NCBI GenBank assembly: GCA_038749595.1
Contig: JBCDHW010000008.1
Coordinates: forward strand, 106,499-170,498
Reading direction: 5' to 3'
Length of the DNA stretch: 64,000 nucleotides
From: Parvularcula sp038749595
Lineage (GTDB): Bacteria > Pseudomonadota > Alphaproteobacteria > Caulobacterales > Parvularculaceae
The notes below the pieces were generated by a model. That model was not told the origin of the DNA and made no database searches. It saw only the letters and a program-made list of their open reading frames with translations. Positions within the stretch are counted from its first letter, which is position 1. Each line of letters opens with the position of its first letter. Made by a program: the position numbers and the translations under genes. Below are positions 55,583 to 64,000 of the stretch, piece after piece.

Positions 55583-58252
55583 ATGCGAGACCTGCCGAAA
55601 ACGTTTGACCACAACGAAGCCGAACCGCGCCTCTACCGTGCCCAAGAAGAGGCTGGCCTTTTCAAACCGCAAGGTGACGGTGATCCGTATGCGATCGTCA
55701 TTCCGCCGCCGAACGTCACCGGCAGCCTCCATGTCGGCCACGCGCTGAACAATACGCTCCAGGATATCCTGTGCCGCTTCCGCCGCCGCCAGGGCCGCAA
55801 GGTCCTTTGGCAATACGGCGTCGATCACGCAGGCATCGCGACCCAAATGGTGGTCGAGCGCCAGATGGCGGAGCGCCAAGAACCGCACCGGCGCGACATC
55901 GGACGAGACGCTTTCGTCGAAAAGGTATGGGCGTGGAAGGCCGAATCCGGCGGGATGATCAAAGGGCAGTTGCAGCGGCTGGGCGCGTCGCTAGATTGGT
56001 CACGTGAGCGCTTCACGATGGATGAGGGCCTGTCTGCTGCTGTCCGGCGCGTCTTTGTGCAGCTTTACAACGAAGGCTTGATCTACCGCGATAAGCGGCT
56101 GGTGAATTGGGATCCGCAATTCCAGACCGCGATCTCCGACCTTGAGGTGGAGAACCGCGAGGTCAACGGGAAGATGTGGAACTTCGCTTATCCGCTGGCG
56201 GAAGGTCCCGTGGACGGGATCAGCGAGATTGTCATCGCCACCACCCGGCCTGAGACCATGCTCGGCGACGGCGCGGTGGCTGTCCATCCTGACGATGAGC
56301 GGTATACGAACCTTATCGGTAAAAAGGTCCGTCTACCGATCGTTGATCGGTTGATCCCCATCATCGCTGATGAATATCCGGACCCGGAGCTTGGAACCGG
56401 TGCTGTCAAAATCACAGGCGCCCACGATTTCAACGACTTCGAAGTCGCGCGGCGGCACGATATTCCGTTGATCGTTCTGATGGACGCTGAAGCGCGGATG
56501 ATCGCGACGTCTGAGAATGACGTACCCAAACGGTATCATGGTGTGGACCGCTTTGACGCCCGGAAAATGGTGATTGCCGAGCTTGAAGAGATGGGCCTCC
56601 TGCGCGGTATCGATGATAAAGTCATTATGCAGCCCTTTGGCGATCGATCCGGCGTCGTGATCGAGCCGATGCTCACCGACCAATGGTACGTCGATGCGAA
56701 AACTCTAGCGGGCCCTGCGACGGAGGCGGTCCGTTCGGGGAAGACCAAATTCGTTCCTGAGAATTGGTCGAAGACGTATTTTAATTGGATGGAGAATATC
56801 GAGCCGTGGTGTATCTCACGGCAACTCTGGTGGGGACACCGGATCCCGGTTTGGTACGGGCCAGACGGAACACCGTTTTGTGCTGAGACGGAGGATGACG
56901 CTCATCGTCTTGCTACGGAGCATTATGATGGTGAGGCGGTTGAACTTACACAAGATACTGATGTTCTTGATACGTGGTTTTCGTCCGCACTTTGGCCATT
57001 CTCAACGCTAGGTTGGCCGGACGAAACGCAGGAGCTTCAGGACTTTTACCCCACCGCGGTGCTCTCGACGGCGTTTGATATTATCTTCTTCTGGGTTGCC
57101 CGGATGATGATGATGGCGATGTACTTCAAGAAAGAGGTGCCGTTCCACATGGTCTACATTCACGCGCTGGTGCGGGACGAGAATGGACAGAAAATGTCCA
57201 AGTCAAAGGGCAATGTTGTCGATCCGCTCGAGTACATGGACGCGTTCGGTGCGGATCCCCTCCGCTTTACTTTGGCGAGCCAAGCAACCCAGGGCAGGGA
57301 CCTTTCTCTTTCCAAACAACGGGTTGAGGGCTACCGCAACTTCCGAACAAAGCTTTGGAATGCGGCGCGCTTCCTTCAGATGCGTGACGTTCCGCTCACG
57401 GATGAAAATATTGATCCGTCTACGTTTAAACTGCCGTTGAACCGTTGGCTCGCGCATGAAGCGACCCGCATGAGTGCCGGCGTCGCCAGCGCGCTCGAGG
57501 CCTTTCGTTTTGATGAGGCGGCCGCAGCGATTTATCAGTTCACGTGGCGTACCTATTGTGACTGGTGTCTCGAGCTGGCCAAGCCAATCCTGGATGAAGG
57601 ATCCTCCGCAGATCAGGCTGAAACGAGGCGTGCGCTGAGTTATGGATTGAAGACAATCCTGGTCACGCTTGAACCGTTTATGCCGTTTGTTTGTCGCGAA
57701 CTCTACGATGCTATGAATGATGGTATACAGACGATCGACGACCAGCGCTGGCCGACCGAGTCATTCGTAGACGATAGCGCTGCCGAGCAAATGGAAATGG
57801 TCATCGCGCTGATTTCTGAAATTCGCAGTGCTCGGACGGAAGTGAATGTGCCCGTTGCCGCGAAAATTGATCTTATTGCGCTGAGTCCGTCGGCTGACGT
57901 CGCGCAGACCCTTGAGGTTCAGTCGCCGGCCATTCGACGTCTTGCGCGGATTGAAAATATCGCGCAGCGCGCTGATCCACCTAAAGGAGCGGTCCAGATC
58001 GTCAGCGGGGGAACGACCTATGCGTTGCCGGTCGCCGATGTGATCGATTTGTCTGCGGAGCTTGCTCGCCTCGATAAAGAGATTGCGGAAGCTGCGGCCC
58101 AGCTGAAAAAGGCTGAAGGCAAGCTCGGTAATGAGCGCTTCGTTTCAAAAGCGCCCCCCGCCGTCGTCGAGGAAGAGAAGGCGCGCGTGGCAAAATTTTC
58201 AAATGAGCTCGAGCAATTATCGGCCGCAAAAAAACGCTTGGAAGCGCTCTGA
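55583..58252 (+). CDS. valS: Valyl-tRNA synthetase
   Basis: An 889-residue class I synthetase. The HIGH motif is in PPPNVTGSLHVGHALNNTLQ and the KMSKS motif in DENGQKMSKSKGNVVDPLE. The editing (CP1) domain includes ATTRPETMLGDGAVAVHP. The C-terminal ~65 residues form the coiled-coil arm (LAEL-type ELARLDKEIAEAAAQLKKAEGKL). Length is as expected. The ATG at 55583 follows the terminator by 59 bases. Confidence 0.97.
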   Translation: MRDLPKTFDHNEAEPRLYRAQEEAGLFKPQGDGDPYAIVIPPPNVTGSLHVGHALNNTLQDILCRFRRRQGRKVLWQYGVDHAGIATQMVVERQMAERQEPHRRDIGRDAFVEKVWAWKAESGGMIKGQLQRLGASLDWSRERFTMDEGLSAAVRRVFVQLYNEGLIYRDKRLVNWDPQFQTAISDLEVENREVNGKMWNFAYPLAEGPVDGISEIVIATTRPETMLGDGAVAVHPDDERYTNLIGKKVRLPIVDRLIPIIADEYPDPELGTGAVKITGAHDFNDFEVARRHDIPLIVLMDAEARMIATSENDVPKRYHGVDRFDARKMVIAELEEMGLLRGIDDKVIMQPFGDRSGVVIEPMLTDQWYVDAKTLAGPATEAVRSGKTKFVPENWSKTYFNWMENIEPWCISRQLWWGHRIPVWYGPDGTPFCAETEDDAHRLATEHYDGEAVELTQDTDVLDTWFSSALWPFSTLGWPDETQELQDFYPTAVLSTAFDIIFFWVARMMMMAMYFKKEVPFHMVYIHALVRDENGQKMSKSKGNVVDPLEYMDAFGADPLRFTLASQATQGRDLSLSKQRVEGYRNFRTKLWNAARFLQMRDVPLTDENIDPSTFKLPLNRWLAHEATRMSAGVASALEAFRFDEAAAAIYQFTWRTYCDWCLELAKPILDEGSSADQAETRRALSYGLKTILVTLEPFMPFVCRELYDAMNDGIQTIDDQRWPTESFVDDSAAEQMEMVIALISEIRSARTEVNVPVAAKIDLIALSPSADVAQTLEVQSPAIRRLARIENIAQRADPPKGAVQIVSGGTTYALPVADVIDLSAELARLDKEIAEAAAQLKKAEGKLGNERFVSKAPPAVVEEEKARVAKFSNELEQLSAAKKRLEAL

Positions 58253-58278
58253 GAGCGCCTCCCAAAGCGCTACCAAAC

Positions 58279-60033
58279 CTATTCCTTGGACGGCGCGCTC
58301 GTTCTGCCTGAACCTTCCCTCCGCGGATCAACGACCAGGTCAATCTCGCCCGCCCAGGTCGTAAACCCGTAAAGGCCGGAGGTGAGGCCGCGTTGTTGGA
58401 GTTCGTAGCCCATCGCCTCGGCTTCCGCTTTCATCGCATCACCGCCGGTTTCGATGATCAGTGTGCCCCGCGGAACAACGACGTGAGGCTCGAGGATCGT
58501 TTCCGACAGCGGCTCCTCAGTAAAAAGATGCGTCAGCAAGGGCTTAGCGACATATCCGATGATTGCTGGGCCGCCGGGGCTACCAATCGCGACGGTGGGT
58601 TGCCCCGACTGATCGAGCACGATCACCGGGGTCATCGAGCTCATCGGCCGTTTGCGCGGGCCAGGTGCGTTCGCTGCAGGGATGCCGTCATCGGAAGGAA
58701 CCCGTGCGAAGTCAGTGAGCTGATTGTTGAGCACCATACCAGCAGCCATCATTTGGCTACCGAACGGCATCTCAACGCTCGACGTCATCGACACAACGTT
58801 TCCTTCCGAGTCGCGAATAGAAAAATGTGTCGTAGACGGAACTTCATATGCGTCGCCGTCAATCCTTCCCTCACGGAGCATCAGCGCGCCGGTCGGGTTG
58901 CCAGGTTCGACTGTTGTGGCGGGCGTGTCTGAAATGGTGCTGGCGCGCGCCTCTAAATAAGCGTCGCTGACCAATTGCTCCGTTAACGCATCACTGGACA
59001 GGCCCTCAACGCCCATCGCCGTCGGGTCGCCGAGAAAACGACCCCGATCGGCGTAAGCGAGCCGCGTCGCCTCAATGTAGGCGAGCAAATTATCCTTTGG
59101 AGCAACGCGTCCCGCCGAGGCTTCAAACACCCCGGCGATCTGAAGAACTGTTGTCCCTCCCGAGCTTGGCGGCGGCATCGAGCAGACCGTGTATTCAGCG
59201 ATGGGGCGGCAAAGGGGCTCGCGACGCAATGGTTCGTAGGCGGCGAAGTCTTCCATCGTGATAGTCTCTTCGCCGGTTTTTCCATTCACCCGGGCGATGA
59301 TATCCTCAGCAATGGTGCCCGAGTAAAAGGCTGCAACCCCTTCGTTGCCCAACTGCCTGACGGTTTCCGCAAACGGAGGATTGAAGACGATTGTGCCGAT
59401 GGGTAACGGCGCGCCCTCCGCATCCAAATAGATTGCGGCTTGGGGATCTTCACGGAACGGACGCAGGCGGCCCAGGGTATCATGGAGGCGCTGCGGCATA
59501 GGAAAGCCGTCTCGGGCCAAGCGTTCAGGCTCGTCGAACAATTCAGACCACGAAAGTGTTCCGTGTGCATTGTGCGCCATGCCGAGCATCGCTACCGCGC
59601 CAGGCACGCCGACCGCCTTGCCCGACAAGACCGCTTCGAAAAAGCCCATGGGCTTGCCGTCTTCTTTGATAAAGACGTCGGGAGTCACCGTCGCGGGCGC
59701 CTCTTCGCGGCCGTCATAGGCGATGAGCTCTCCGCTGGACGCGTCGTAGAACAGCATGAACGCGCCGCCTGCGAGCCCAGAGCTTTGCGGTTCGACGAGG
59801 CTCAGCACAGCCTGAACCGTGACCGCCGCGTCTACGGCACTGCCGCCCGCTTCGAGGATCTTCGCGCCAGCGTCTGTGGCGAGCGGGTGTGCTGTTGTGA
59901 CGATCCACGGGACCGACAACGGCTCGTCGTTCGCTGCGGGGACCGTTTCAGCGACAGCTTCTGCGGCTTGGTCTTCGCAGCCCGTGAGCGCAATTGCACT
60001 CAGCGCAGCGGCGATCACGGTTTTCAGGTCCAT
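58279..60033 (-). CDS. ggt: Gamma-glutamyltransferase (lipoprotein)
   Basis: A 584-residue N-terminal-nucleophile hydrolase. AAALSAIALTGCEDQ is a lipoprotein signal, suggesting it is anchored in the envelope. The precursor is cleaved before the nucleophile Thr in YEVPSTTHFSIRDSEGNVVSMTSSVEMPFGSQ. VEPQSSGLAGGAFML, PPPSSGGTTVLQI, RKRPMSSMTPVIV and AIGSPGGPAIIGYV are family motifs. It would break down extracellular glutathione or gamma-glutamyl peptides. It converges on valS and is divergent from the P1 peptidase gene. Confidence 0.94.
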   Translation of the reverse strand: MDLKTVIAAALSAIALTGCEDQAAEAVAETVPAANDEPLSVPWIVTTAHPLATDAGAKILEAGGSAVDAAVTVQAVLSLVEPQSSGLAGGAFMLFYDASSGELIAYDGREEAPATVTPDVFIKEDGKPMGFFEAVLSGKAVGVPGAVAMLGMAHNAHGTLSWSELFDEPERLARDGFPMPQRLHDTLGRLRPFREDPQAAIYLDAEGAPLPIGTIVFNPPFAETVRQLGNEGVAAFYSGTIAEDIIARVNGKTGEETITMEDFAAYEPLRREPLCRPIAEYTVCSMPPPSSGGTTVLQIAGVFEASAGRVAPKDNLLAYIEATRLAYADRGRFLGDPTAMGVEGLSSDALTEQLVSDAYLEARASTISDTPATTVEPGNPTGALMLREGRIDGDAYEVPSTTHFSIRDSEGNVVSMTSSVEMPFGSQMMAAGMVLNNQLTDFARVPSDDGIPAANAPGPRKRPMSSMTPVIVLDQSGQPTVAIGSPGGPAIIGYVAKPLLTHLFTEEPLSETILEPHVVVPRGTLIIETGGDAMKAEAEAMGYELQQRGLTSGLYGFTTWAGEIDLVVDPRREGSGRTSAPSKE

Positions 60034-60093
60034 ACTTGCTCCCCAAGGGCCGACATGGTCACTACCTTGGCCAAGCTGCGACGAGAGGCAAGT

Positions 60094-61068
60094 ATGACGA
60101 CGGGGCCGCGCAATCTCATTACCGACATATCAGGCCTCAAGGTTGGCAACGCTGCCGATGACAATGTCGTGACGGGCGTCACCGTCCTGATTCCCGATGC
60201 GCCGGTGCGTGCCGCGGTGGACGTCCGCGGCGGCAGCCCTGGCACTCGCGAGACCGATGCTTTGGCCCTCGACACGTTGGTCGATCGGATCGATGGTTTG
60301 GTTTTGTCTGGAGGTTCTGTGTTCGGTTTGGCAGCAGCCGATAGGGTCTGCCGTCTCCTTGGCGCAGAGGGGCGGGGGTTCAGTCTCGTTCCGCAAACGG
60401 ATGTTCCTGTGACACCGATCGTTCCGTGTGCGATCCTTTATGATCTTAATAATGGTGGCGATAAGGCCTGGGGTGACCAGCCGCCTTATGATCGGCTCGC
60501 TGCAGACGCCTGGGCCGACGCAAGTGAGACGTTCCATCTGGGTGCGGTGGGCGCAGGCCGCGGCGCGACGGCTGGTGCCCATCCAGGGGGATTGGGCAGT
60601 GCGTCCTGGACAAACACAGGTGGGTACACCGTCGGCGCGCTGGTCGCGGTGAACAGCTTTGGATCGCCTTATTGGCCGGGGACGGATCAATTTCTCGCGG
60701 CACCCTATGAGGTGGCCGGCGAGTTTGGTGGCCGCGGCCTTCCCGGGGCATCGGCCGTGGCTGGCCTGCCTCCGGACACCAAGCTGGCCGCCCCAGCGCG
60801 CAGCAACACAACCCTTGCGGTTATTGCAACGGACGCGGACCTTTCCCCAGCCGACCTCAAACGTTTGGCGGTAATGGCCCAAGACGGTTTAGCGCGCGCC
60901 ATCCGCCCCGCCCATGGCCCAACCGATGGCGATATCGTCTTTGCTCTGAGCACATGTGCCAAGCCCGTTGCGGCGCCGCTACCCACCGTCCTTGAATTGG
61001 GCACAATCGCCGGCGACGTCCTCGCGCGCGCCGTTGCCCGGGGAGTCTTCGCTGCAGAAAAACCGTGA
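60094..61068 (+). CDS. P1-family (DmpA-type) aminopeptidase
   Basis: A 324-residue self-processing hydrolase of the DmpA/P1 family. ITDISGLKVGNA opens the protein; VDVRGGSPGTRETDAL, LSGGSVFGLAAADRV, GAVGAGRGATAG and NTGGYTVGALVAVN are conserved. The predicted cleavage and nucleophile position is in RSNTTLAVIATDADL. Family members cut N-terminal residues or beta-peptides. ATG 60094 (MTTGPRNLI) is chosen over a long upstream antisense frame. It is divergent from ggt, with 60 bases between. Confidence 0.9.
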   Translation: MTTGPRNLITDISGLKVGNAADDNVVTGVTVLIPDAPVRAAVDVRGGSPGTRETDALALDTLVDRIDGLVLSGGSVFGLAAADRVCRLLGAEGRGFSLVPQTDVPVTPIVPCAILYDLNNGGDKAWGDQPPYDRLAADAWADASETFHLGAVGAGRGATAGAHPGGLGSASWTNTGGYTVGALVAVNSFGSPYWPGTDQFLAAPYEVAGEFGGRGLPGASAVAGLPPDTKLAAPARSNTTLAVIATDADLSPADLKRLAVMAQDGLARAIRPAHGPTDGDIVFALSTCAKPVAAPLPTVLELGTIAGDVLARAVARGVFAAEKP

Positions 61069-61236
61069 TCCCGTGGCAGTCCCTGCAGGAGCCATACTCA
61101 TGTCTGCTCTCGTTCGTACAGGATCAAATTATCTGACCAAATACAATGTTATGCCTAGTTTTCGATTCGCGTCTGCTCGCTTGCGTTCACCAAAATTCGT
61201 GTCACATTGGGGGAACAATTGTGGGAATAGATCGCG

Positions 61237-62394
61237 ATGTCCGGATTGACGGCGCTGAAAGTTAAGAACGCGCGAGCGCCCGGGAAGTACTATGATGCAC
61301 GGGGTTTGTATCTTCTCGTCAAACCGAGTGGCTCGGCCTCTTGGGTGCTGCGGACCATGGTCCGAGGCAGGCGCTACGAGCTCGGTCTTGGAAGTCGGCT
61401 GGATGTCACTCTTGCTGAGGCGAGAGATCTTGCTGACGAGGTGCGGAAGAAACTCCGAGCAGGAGCGACGCCTAGCTCTCTCCGAGCTGAGGCCAATCGT
61501 GCCTTCGGAATGACGTTCGCTGAAGCTGCGAAACGTGTTCATACGGAGCGATTGCCTGGATGGAAGAGCTCGAAAGCTGCGCGGCAATGGCTTTTGGTGC
61601 TTGAGAAGCACGCCTTTCCGAAGCTGGGAGATAAACCCATTTCGGAAGTTTCTTCGGCTCACATCCTGGAGGCCGTACAACCGATTTGGCTGGAAAAGCA
61701 GGAGACTGCACGCCGAGTTAAGCAACGGATTGGTATCATCCTCGACTGGGGCCATGCCCACAACCATCGAGCCGAGCCTGCGCCGATGCGCGCTGTAGAT
61801 GCTGCTCTTAAGAAGCAAAAAAGGTCCGCCAAAAAGCACTTTGCTGCGATGCCCTATCGCGAGCTTCCCGAGTTTCTGCATCGCCTAGACCGGCTCGAGG
61901 GCATGGGAGCGTTGGGGTTGCGTTTCTTGATCCTCACCGCTGCAAGGTCAGGGGAGGTTCGCGGTGCGACATGGAATGAGATCGATGAGGCAGCTCGTAC
62001 GTGGACGATCCCCTCTGACCGAATGAAAGCAGGAGACGAACATGTTGTACCGCTTTCCGACGCTGCTATCTCCATCCTCGACGCCGTCAAGCTCCTCAGG
62101 CGAGATGTTCAACAGTCTCTTCTATTCCCTGGCCAGCGGATTAAGCCGATGAGCGACATGACGCTCGCTAAAGCGCTAAAATCTGCGGGCGGCGTGGGTT
62201 ACACTGTACACGGAATGCGTTCATCGTTTCGCGATTGGGCTGCTGAATGCACCGACGCGCCCCATGAAGTCGCCGAAGCCGCTCTCGCGCACAAAACCAG
62301 CGATGCAGTTGTGAGGGCGTATCGACGAACTGACTTCTTTGAAAAGCGTCGAGATTTGATGATTGCCTGGGCTCACTACCTGGGAAGAATGTGA
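61237..62394 (+). CDS. Tyrosine recombinase, DUF4102-type prophage/island integrase
   Basis: A 385-residue integrase. The N-terminal DUF4102 arm-binding domain is clear (LTALKVKNARAPGKYYDARGLYLLVKPSGSASWVLR, ending DVTLAEARDLADEV). The catalytic domain has LTAARSGEVRGATWNEID (first Arg), VHGMRSSFRDWAAE (His-x-x-Arg) and AHKTSDAVVRAYRRTDFFEKRR (final Tyr). It marks the left edge of an integrated element. No tRNA or tmRNA gene lies next to its 5' side, so the attachment site is not evident. It overlaps the following small gene by one base. Confidence 0.93.
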   Translation: MSGLTALKVKNARAPGKYYDARGLYLLVKPSGSASWVLRTMVRGRRYELGLGSRLDVTLAEARDLADEVRKKLRAGATPSSLRAEANRAFGMTFAEAAKRVHTERLPGWKSSKAARQWLLVLEKHAFPKLGDKPISEVSSAHILEAVQPIWLEKQETARRVKQRIGIILDWGHAHNHRAEPAPMRAVDAALKKQKRSAKKHFAAMPYRELPEFLHRLDRLEGMGALGLRFLILTAARSGEVRGATWNEIDEAARTWTIPSDRMKAGDEHVVPLSDAAISILDAVKLLRRDVQQSLLFPGQRIKPMSDMTLAKALKSAGGVGYTVHGMRSSFRDWAAECTDAPHEVAEAALAHKTSDAVVRAYRRTDFFEKRRDLMIAWAHYLGRM

Positions 62395-62597
62395 TGCCTG
62401 ATCGTCTTGCTGTTCCCCTTCCGGTGAATCCGGAGCCGTTCTCCGACAATGATTGGGACGAGCTTCGTGAATTGGCTAAGAGACACGACTTCGACATCTG
62501 TGAGCTACGGGACGAGTTGGAGGCCATTCTCGGAATCATCACTAAGCCCGGGAAGCGTGGGAGCGATGCGAATAAGACCAGCATCGGTGTTTCTTAA
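62394..62597 (+). CDS. Small hypothetical protein next to integrase
   Basis: A 67-residue acidic protein (PFSDNDWDELRELAKRHDFDICELRDELEAILG) starting at an ATG that overlaps the integrase stop (TGATG). A single helical region is predicted; no family is recognised. The tight coupling suggests it is real and expressed with the integrase. Confidence 0.55.
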   Translation: MPDRLAVPLPVNPEPFSDNDWDELRELAKRHDFDICELRDELEAILGIITKPGKRGSDANKTSIGVS

Positions 62598-62621
62598 AGC
62601 GAGGCTGTTGAAGTCTTTGAA

Positions 62622-63203
62622 ATGGTTGAAGCCGCTGCTGAGCAATTCCTCAGGGCTCTTACGGGCGATCGCGACGAGGCCAAAGAGAAGAAACGCCTCC
62701 GACAAGAGGCGCTCAACATCCTAAGCGATCAGTGGGTGCGGGAAACCCGACTGCGTGAGCGGGAGGTCCTGGGACTCGAACGGGGAATGTGGAAAGCACG
62801 CCGCCTCGCGCCAACGACCAAGTCGGGACTAGACGAAGCGATCCGTGCGGCCACATGGTATCGCGATGGTTCGTGGCATGGGTTGGCTGGGTTGCACGAC
62901 ATTGATGCGAGAGGGCGCGGGACCGACAAAGCCTTCAATACGTTCGTAAACAGAGTGTTCGAGCTGTTCGACTCTCACTTTCAGAGATCTCCACCACTGC
63001 CATCGCGATACGCGAAGGATCCCTCTCTCGAAGTTGGACCAGTTCTCACACATTTCTGGGAGAAGCTGATACTGATCGTTCTCGACCTTCGCGCACCCGG
63101 TGGTCACGATCAACACAAGCGACCGGGTCCGTTGATCAAGCGGATAGCTCTCATCCGATCGGATCGGAAAAAGAACCAGAGAAAAGTCGATACCGAAAAG
63201 TAG
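62622..63203 (+). CDS. Hypothetical protein of the integrated element
   Basis: A 193-residue protein of unknown family. The N-terminal third is charged and helical (GDRDEAKEKKRLRQEALNIL; RETRLREREVLGLERGMW). The middle, EAIRAATWYRDGSWHGLAGLHDIDARGRGTDKAFNTF, has no motif I recognise, and the C-terminus is basic (LIRSDRKKNQRKV). It starts 24 bases after the small gene and probably belongs to the same island operon. Confidence 0.55.
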   Translation: MVEAAAEQFLRALTGDRDEAKEKKRLRQEALNILSDQWVRETRLREREVLGLERGMWKARRLAPTTKSGLDEAIRAATWYRDGSWHGLAGLHDIDARGRGTDKAFNTFVNRVFELFDSHFQRSPPLPSRYAKDPSLEVGPVLTHFWEKLILIVLDLRAPGGHDQHKRPGPLIKRIALIRSDRKKNQRKVDTEK

Positions 63204-63283
63204 CCCTTTTCACGGCCTATTTTCGGCATCGCCGTTGGTCGTCGATTAATCTTCAGTGTTCGTATGCGTTTGCGAGACTACTG

Positions 63284-63466
63284 ATGAACCCACTTGCAGT
63301 TAGCTTGGATGAAGCCGCCAAAGCCCTCTCGATAGGGCGAACAACGCTTTACAAGTTGATCGGCAATGGGCGGTTGAAAACAGTGAAACTCGGAAGTCGG
63401 CGTCTGGTGATCGCCTCGCCCCTGCACGAGCTGCTCCAGCCGACAGACGATCGAGACACGGACTAA
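63284..63466 (+). CDS. Excisionase/AlpA-like helix-turn-helix protein
   Basis: A 60-residue DNA-binding protein: VSLDEAAKALSIGRTTLYKLIGNGRLKTVKLGSRRLVIA is a typical excisionase-family winged helix-turn-helix (HTH_17). Next to the integrase it could be the excisionase or a regulator of island genes. Confidence 0.85.
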   Translation: MNPLAVSLDEAAKALSIGRTTLYKLIGNGRLKTVKLGSRRLVIASPLHELLQPTDDRDTD

Positions 63467-63769
63467 TCAGTAAACATGTCGCGCACGCTAAGGGCTTGGT
63501 GGTCGGTTTTATGACGGCAGCGCCATACCCTTTTTGCTCTACTGTGGGGCTCCCGCCCAGAGCAAGCGCAGTCCGAACGGCCGAAGCGTGCGGGAAGGGG
63601 AAGCGGACCATCCTCTTAAGTAGCGGCCAACCGGTAGGCGTTCCGTTGCGACCTGCTGGGCCAAAGCGATGGGCCGATCCGAGGGTCTCCTTCACGCTGA
63701 GGCACAGGGACCAGCCTGGCGAGTTGGCCGGGGCTGGTCGTCCTATGCCTTCGCTCCGGAGCCTCACCA
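63467..63769. other. Stretch with no supported gene
   Basis: About 300 bases between the excisionase-like gene and the repeat-bearing frame. Open frames exist on both strands here but none has a convincing start, composition or family; I see no RNA gene. It may contain the promoter for the following frame. Confidence 0.4.
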
Positions 63770-63805
63770 ATGGTCACCACTGGTAAGAAAAAGAAAGAGC
63801 TTGCA

Positions 63806-64000
63806 ATGACTGGCGCTGCACAAAACGATTTCATCCGCCAAGCAGACAAACACCCACAAAATGGGGTGGCCCCACAAAATGGGGTGGCCCCACAAAATGG
63901 GGTGGCCCCACAAAATGGGGTGGCCCCACAAAATGGGGTGGCCCCACAAAATGGGGTGGCCCCACAAAATGGGGTGGCCCCACAAAATGGGGTGGCCCCA
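63806..64000 (+). CDS. Open frame with PQNGVA hexapeptide repeats (3' end outside window)
   Basis: From ATG 63806 (or 63770 in the same frame) the plus strand encodes MTGAAQNDFIRQADKH followed by tandem PQNGVA, and stays open to the window edge. An AAAGAG lies seven bases before ATG 63806. The 18-base repeat contains no stop in any frame, so openness alone is weak evidence; the non-repeat leader of 16 residues and the ribosome site are the only independent support. On the minus strand the same repeat would read WGHPIL. Function unknown. Confidence 0.35.
   Translation, partial: MTGAAQNDFIRQADKHPQNGVAPQNGVAPQNGVAPQNGVAPQNGVAPQNGVAPQNGVAPQNGVAP
63853..64000. repeat. 18-bp perfect tandem repeat array, running off the window
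   Basis: Eight identical 18-base units (CCCACAAAATGGGGTGGC) plus the start of a ninth. Each unit can fold as CCCCA-caaaa-TGGGG, and the junctions as TGGGG-tgg-CCCCA. Perfect identity indicates recent expansion. It may be coding, iteron-like, or a structural/regulatory array. Confidence 0.97.

Noticed and set aside
61069..61236. tRNA 3'-end remnant serving as attachment site
   Set aside because: A short tRNA-like string (CAGTCCCTGCAGGAGCCA) occurs at about 61077-61094, but no GTTCGA T-loop or matching acceptor sequence is found.
63764..63985. Minus-strand gene encoding WGHPIL repeats
   Set aside because: The repeat has no stop in any frame, and the non-repeat part shows no family or good start; the plus frame has slightly better support.
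63853..64000. CRISPR array
   Set aside because: The 18-base units are directly adjacent with no variable spacers, and no cas gene is present.

Overview
The window reads as a chromosomal segment of an alphaproteobacterium, GC-rich, densely packed and with many 1-4 bp start/stop overlaps. The best lineage clues are a GTTC-N7-GTTC LexA operator (the alphaproteobacterial form) in front of an imuA-imuB-dnaE2 mutagenesis cassette, a cyoABCD quinol oxidase followed by SURF1, an ispH-thrB-rnhA operon, and bacteriochlorophyll genes. A marine aerobic anoxygenic phototroph fits well, but I cannot fix the genus.

Layout. 1-2.3 kb: ligase-associated exonuclease (cut by the window edge) and ATP-dependent DNA ligase. 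2.3-5.4 kb: sulfate activation (cysD-cysNC), with an unusual helix-turn-helix-like extension on CysD. 5.6-11.1 kb: SOS mutagenesis cassette. 11.3-16.1 kb: Asp/Asn beta-hydroxylase-like protein, MotA/OmpA stator-like pair, MurJ. 16.3-22.7 kb: M20 amidohydrolase, a housekeeping run (SH3 protein, Trm112, LON-N protein, YbbN, ProXp), thioesterase, TetR regulator with a divergent membrane protein, and tRNA-Gly(GCC). 22.7-27.6 kb: SURF1 and the cytochrome bo3 operon. 27.8-29.1 kb: MFS transporter.

The most striking locus is 29.1-33.0 kb: an 8-vinyl reductase (bciA), a light-dependent protochlorophyllide oxidoreductase (LPOR, rare outside oxygenic phototrophs), and an AppA-like BLUF-plus-SCHIC photoreceptor. 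Together they form a compact light-sensing and light-driven bacteriochlorophyll module, with no other photosynthesis gene in view.

33.2-40.4 kb is a catabolic cluster that points to lysine/glutarate degradation: glutaryl-CoA dehydrogenase, a fused alpha-beta 2-oxoacid dehydrogenase E1, an abutting FabD-like acyltransferase, an ALDH7-type dehydrogenase and a class III CoA-transferase. 40.4-42.8 kb holds an 814-residue membrane/RCK/RyR/SLOG-like fusion protein of unknown role.

43-52 kb is mostly housekeeping: gamma carbonic anhydrase, ZIP transporter with a His/Asp tail, queC-queE preceded by a strong structured inverted repeat, lipoproteins, rnhA, thrB, ispH, argS. 52.1-55.5 kb is an Oar-like TonB-dependent receptor preceded by a near-consensus PHO box. 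55.6-61.1 kb: valS, gamma-glutamyltransferase, P1-family peptidase. From 61.2 kb to the end lies the edge of an integrative element: tyrosine integrase, small unknown genes, an excisionase-like protein, and an 18-bp tandem repeat array that runs off the window.
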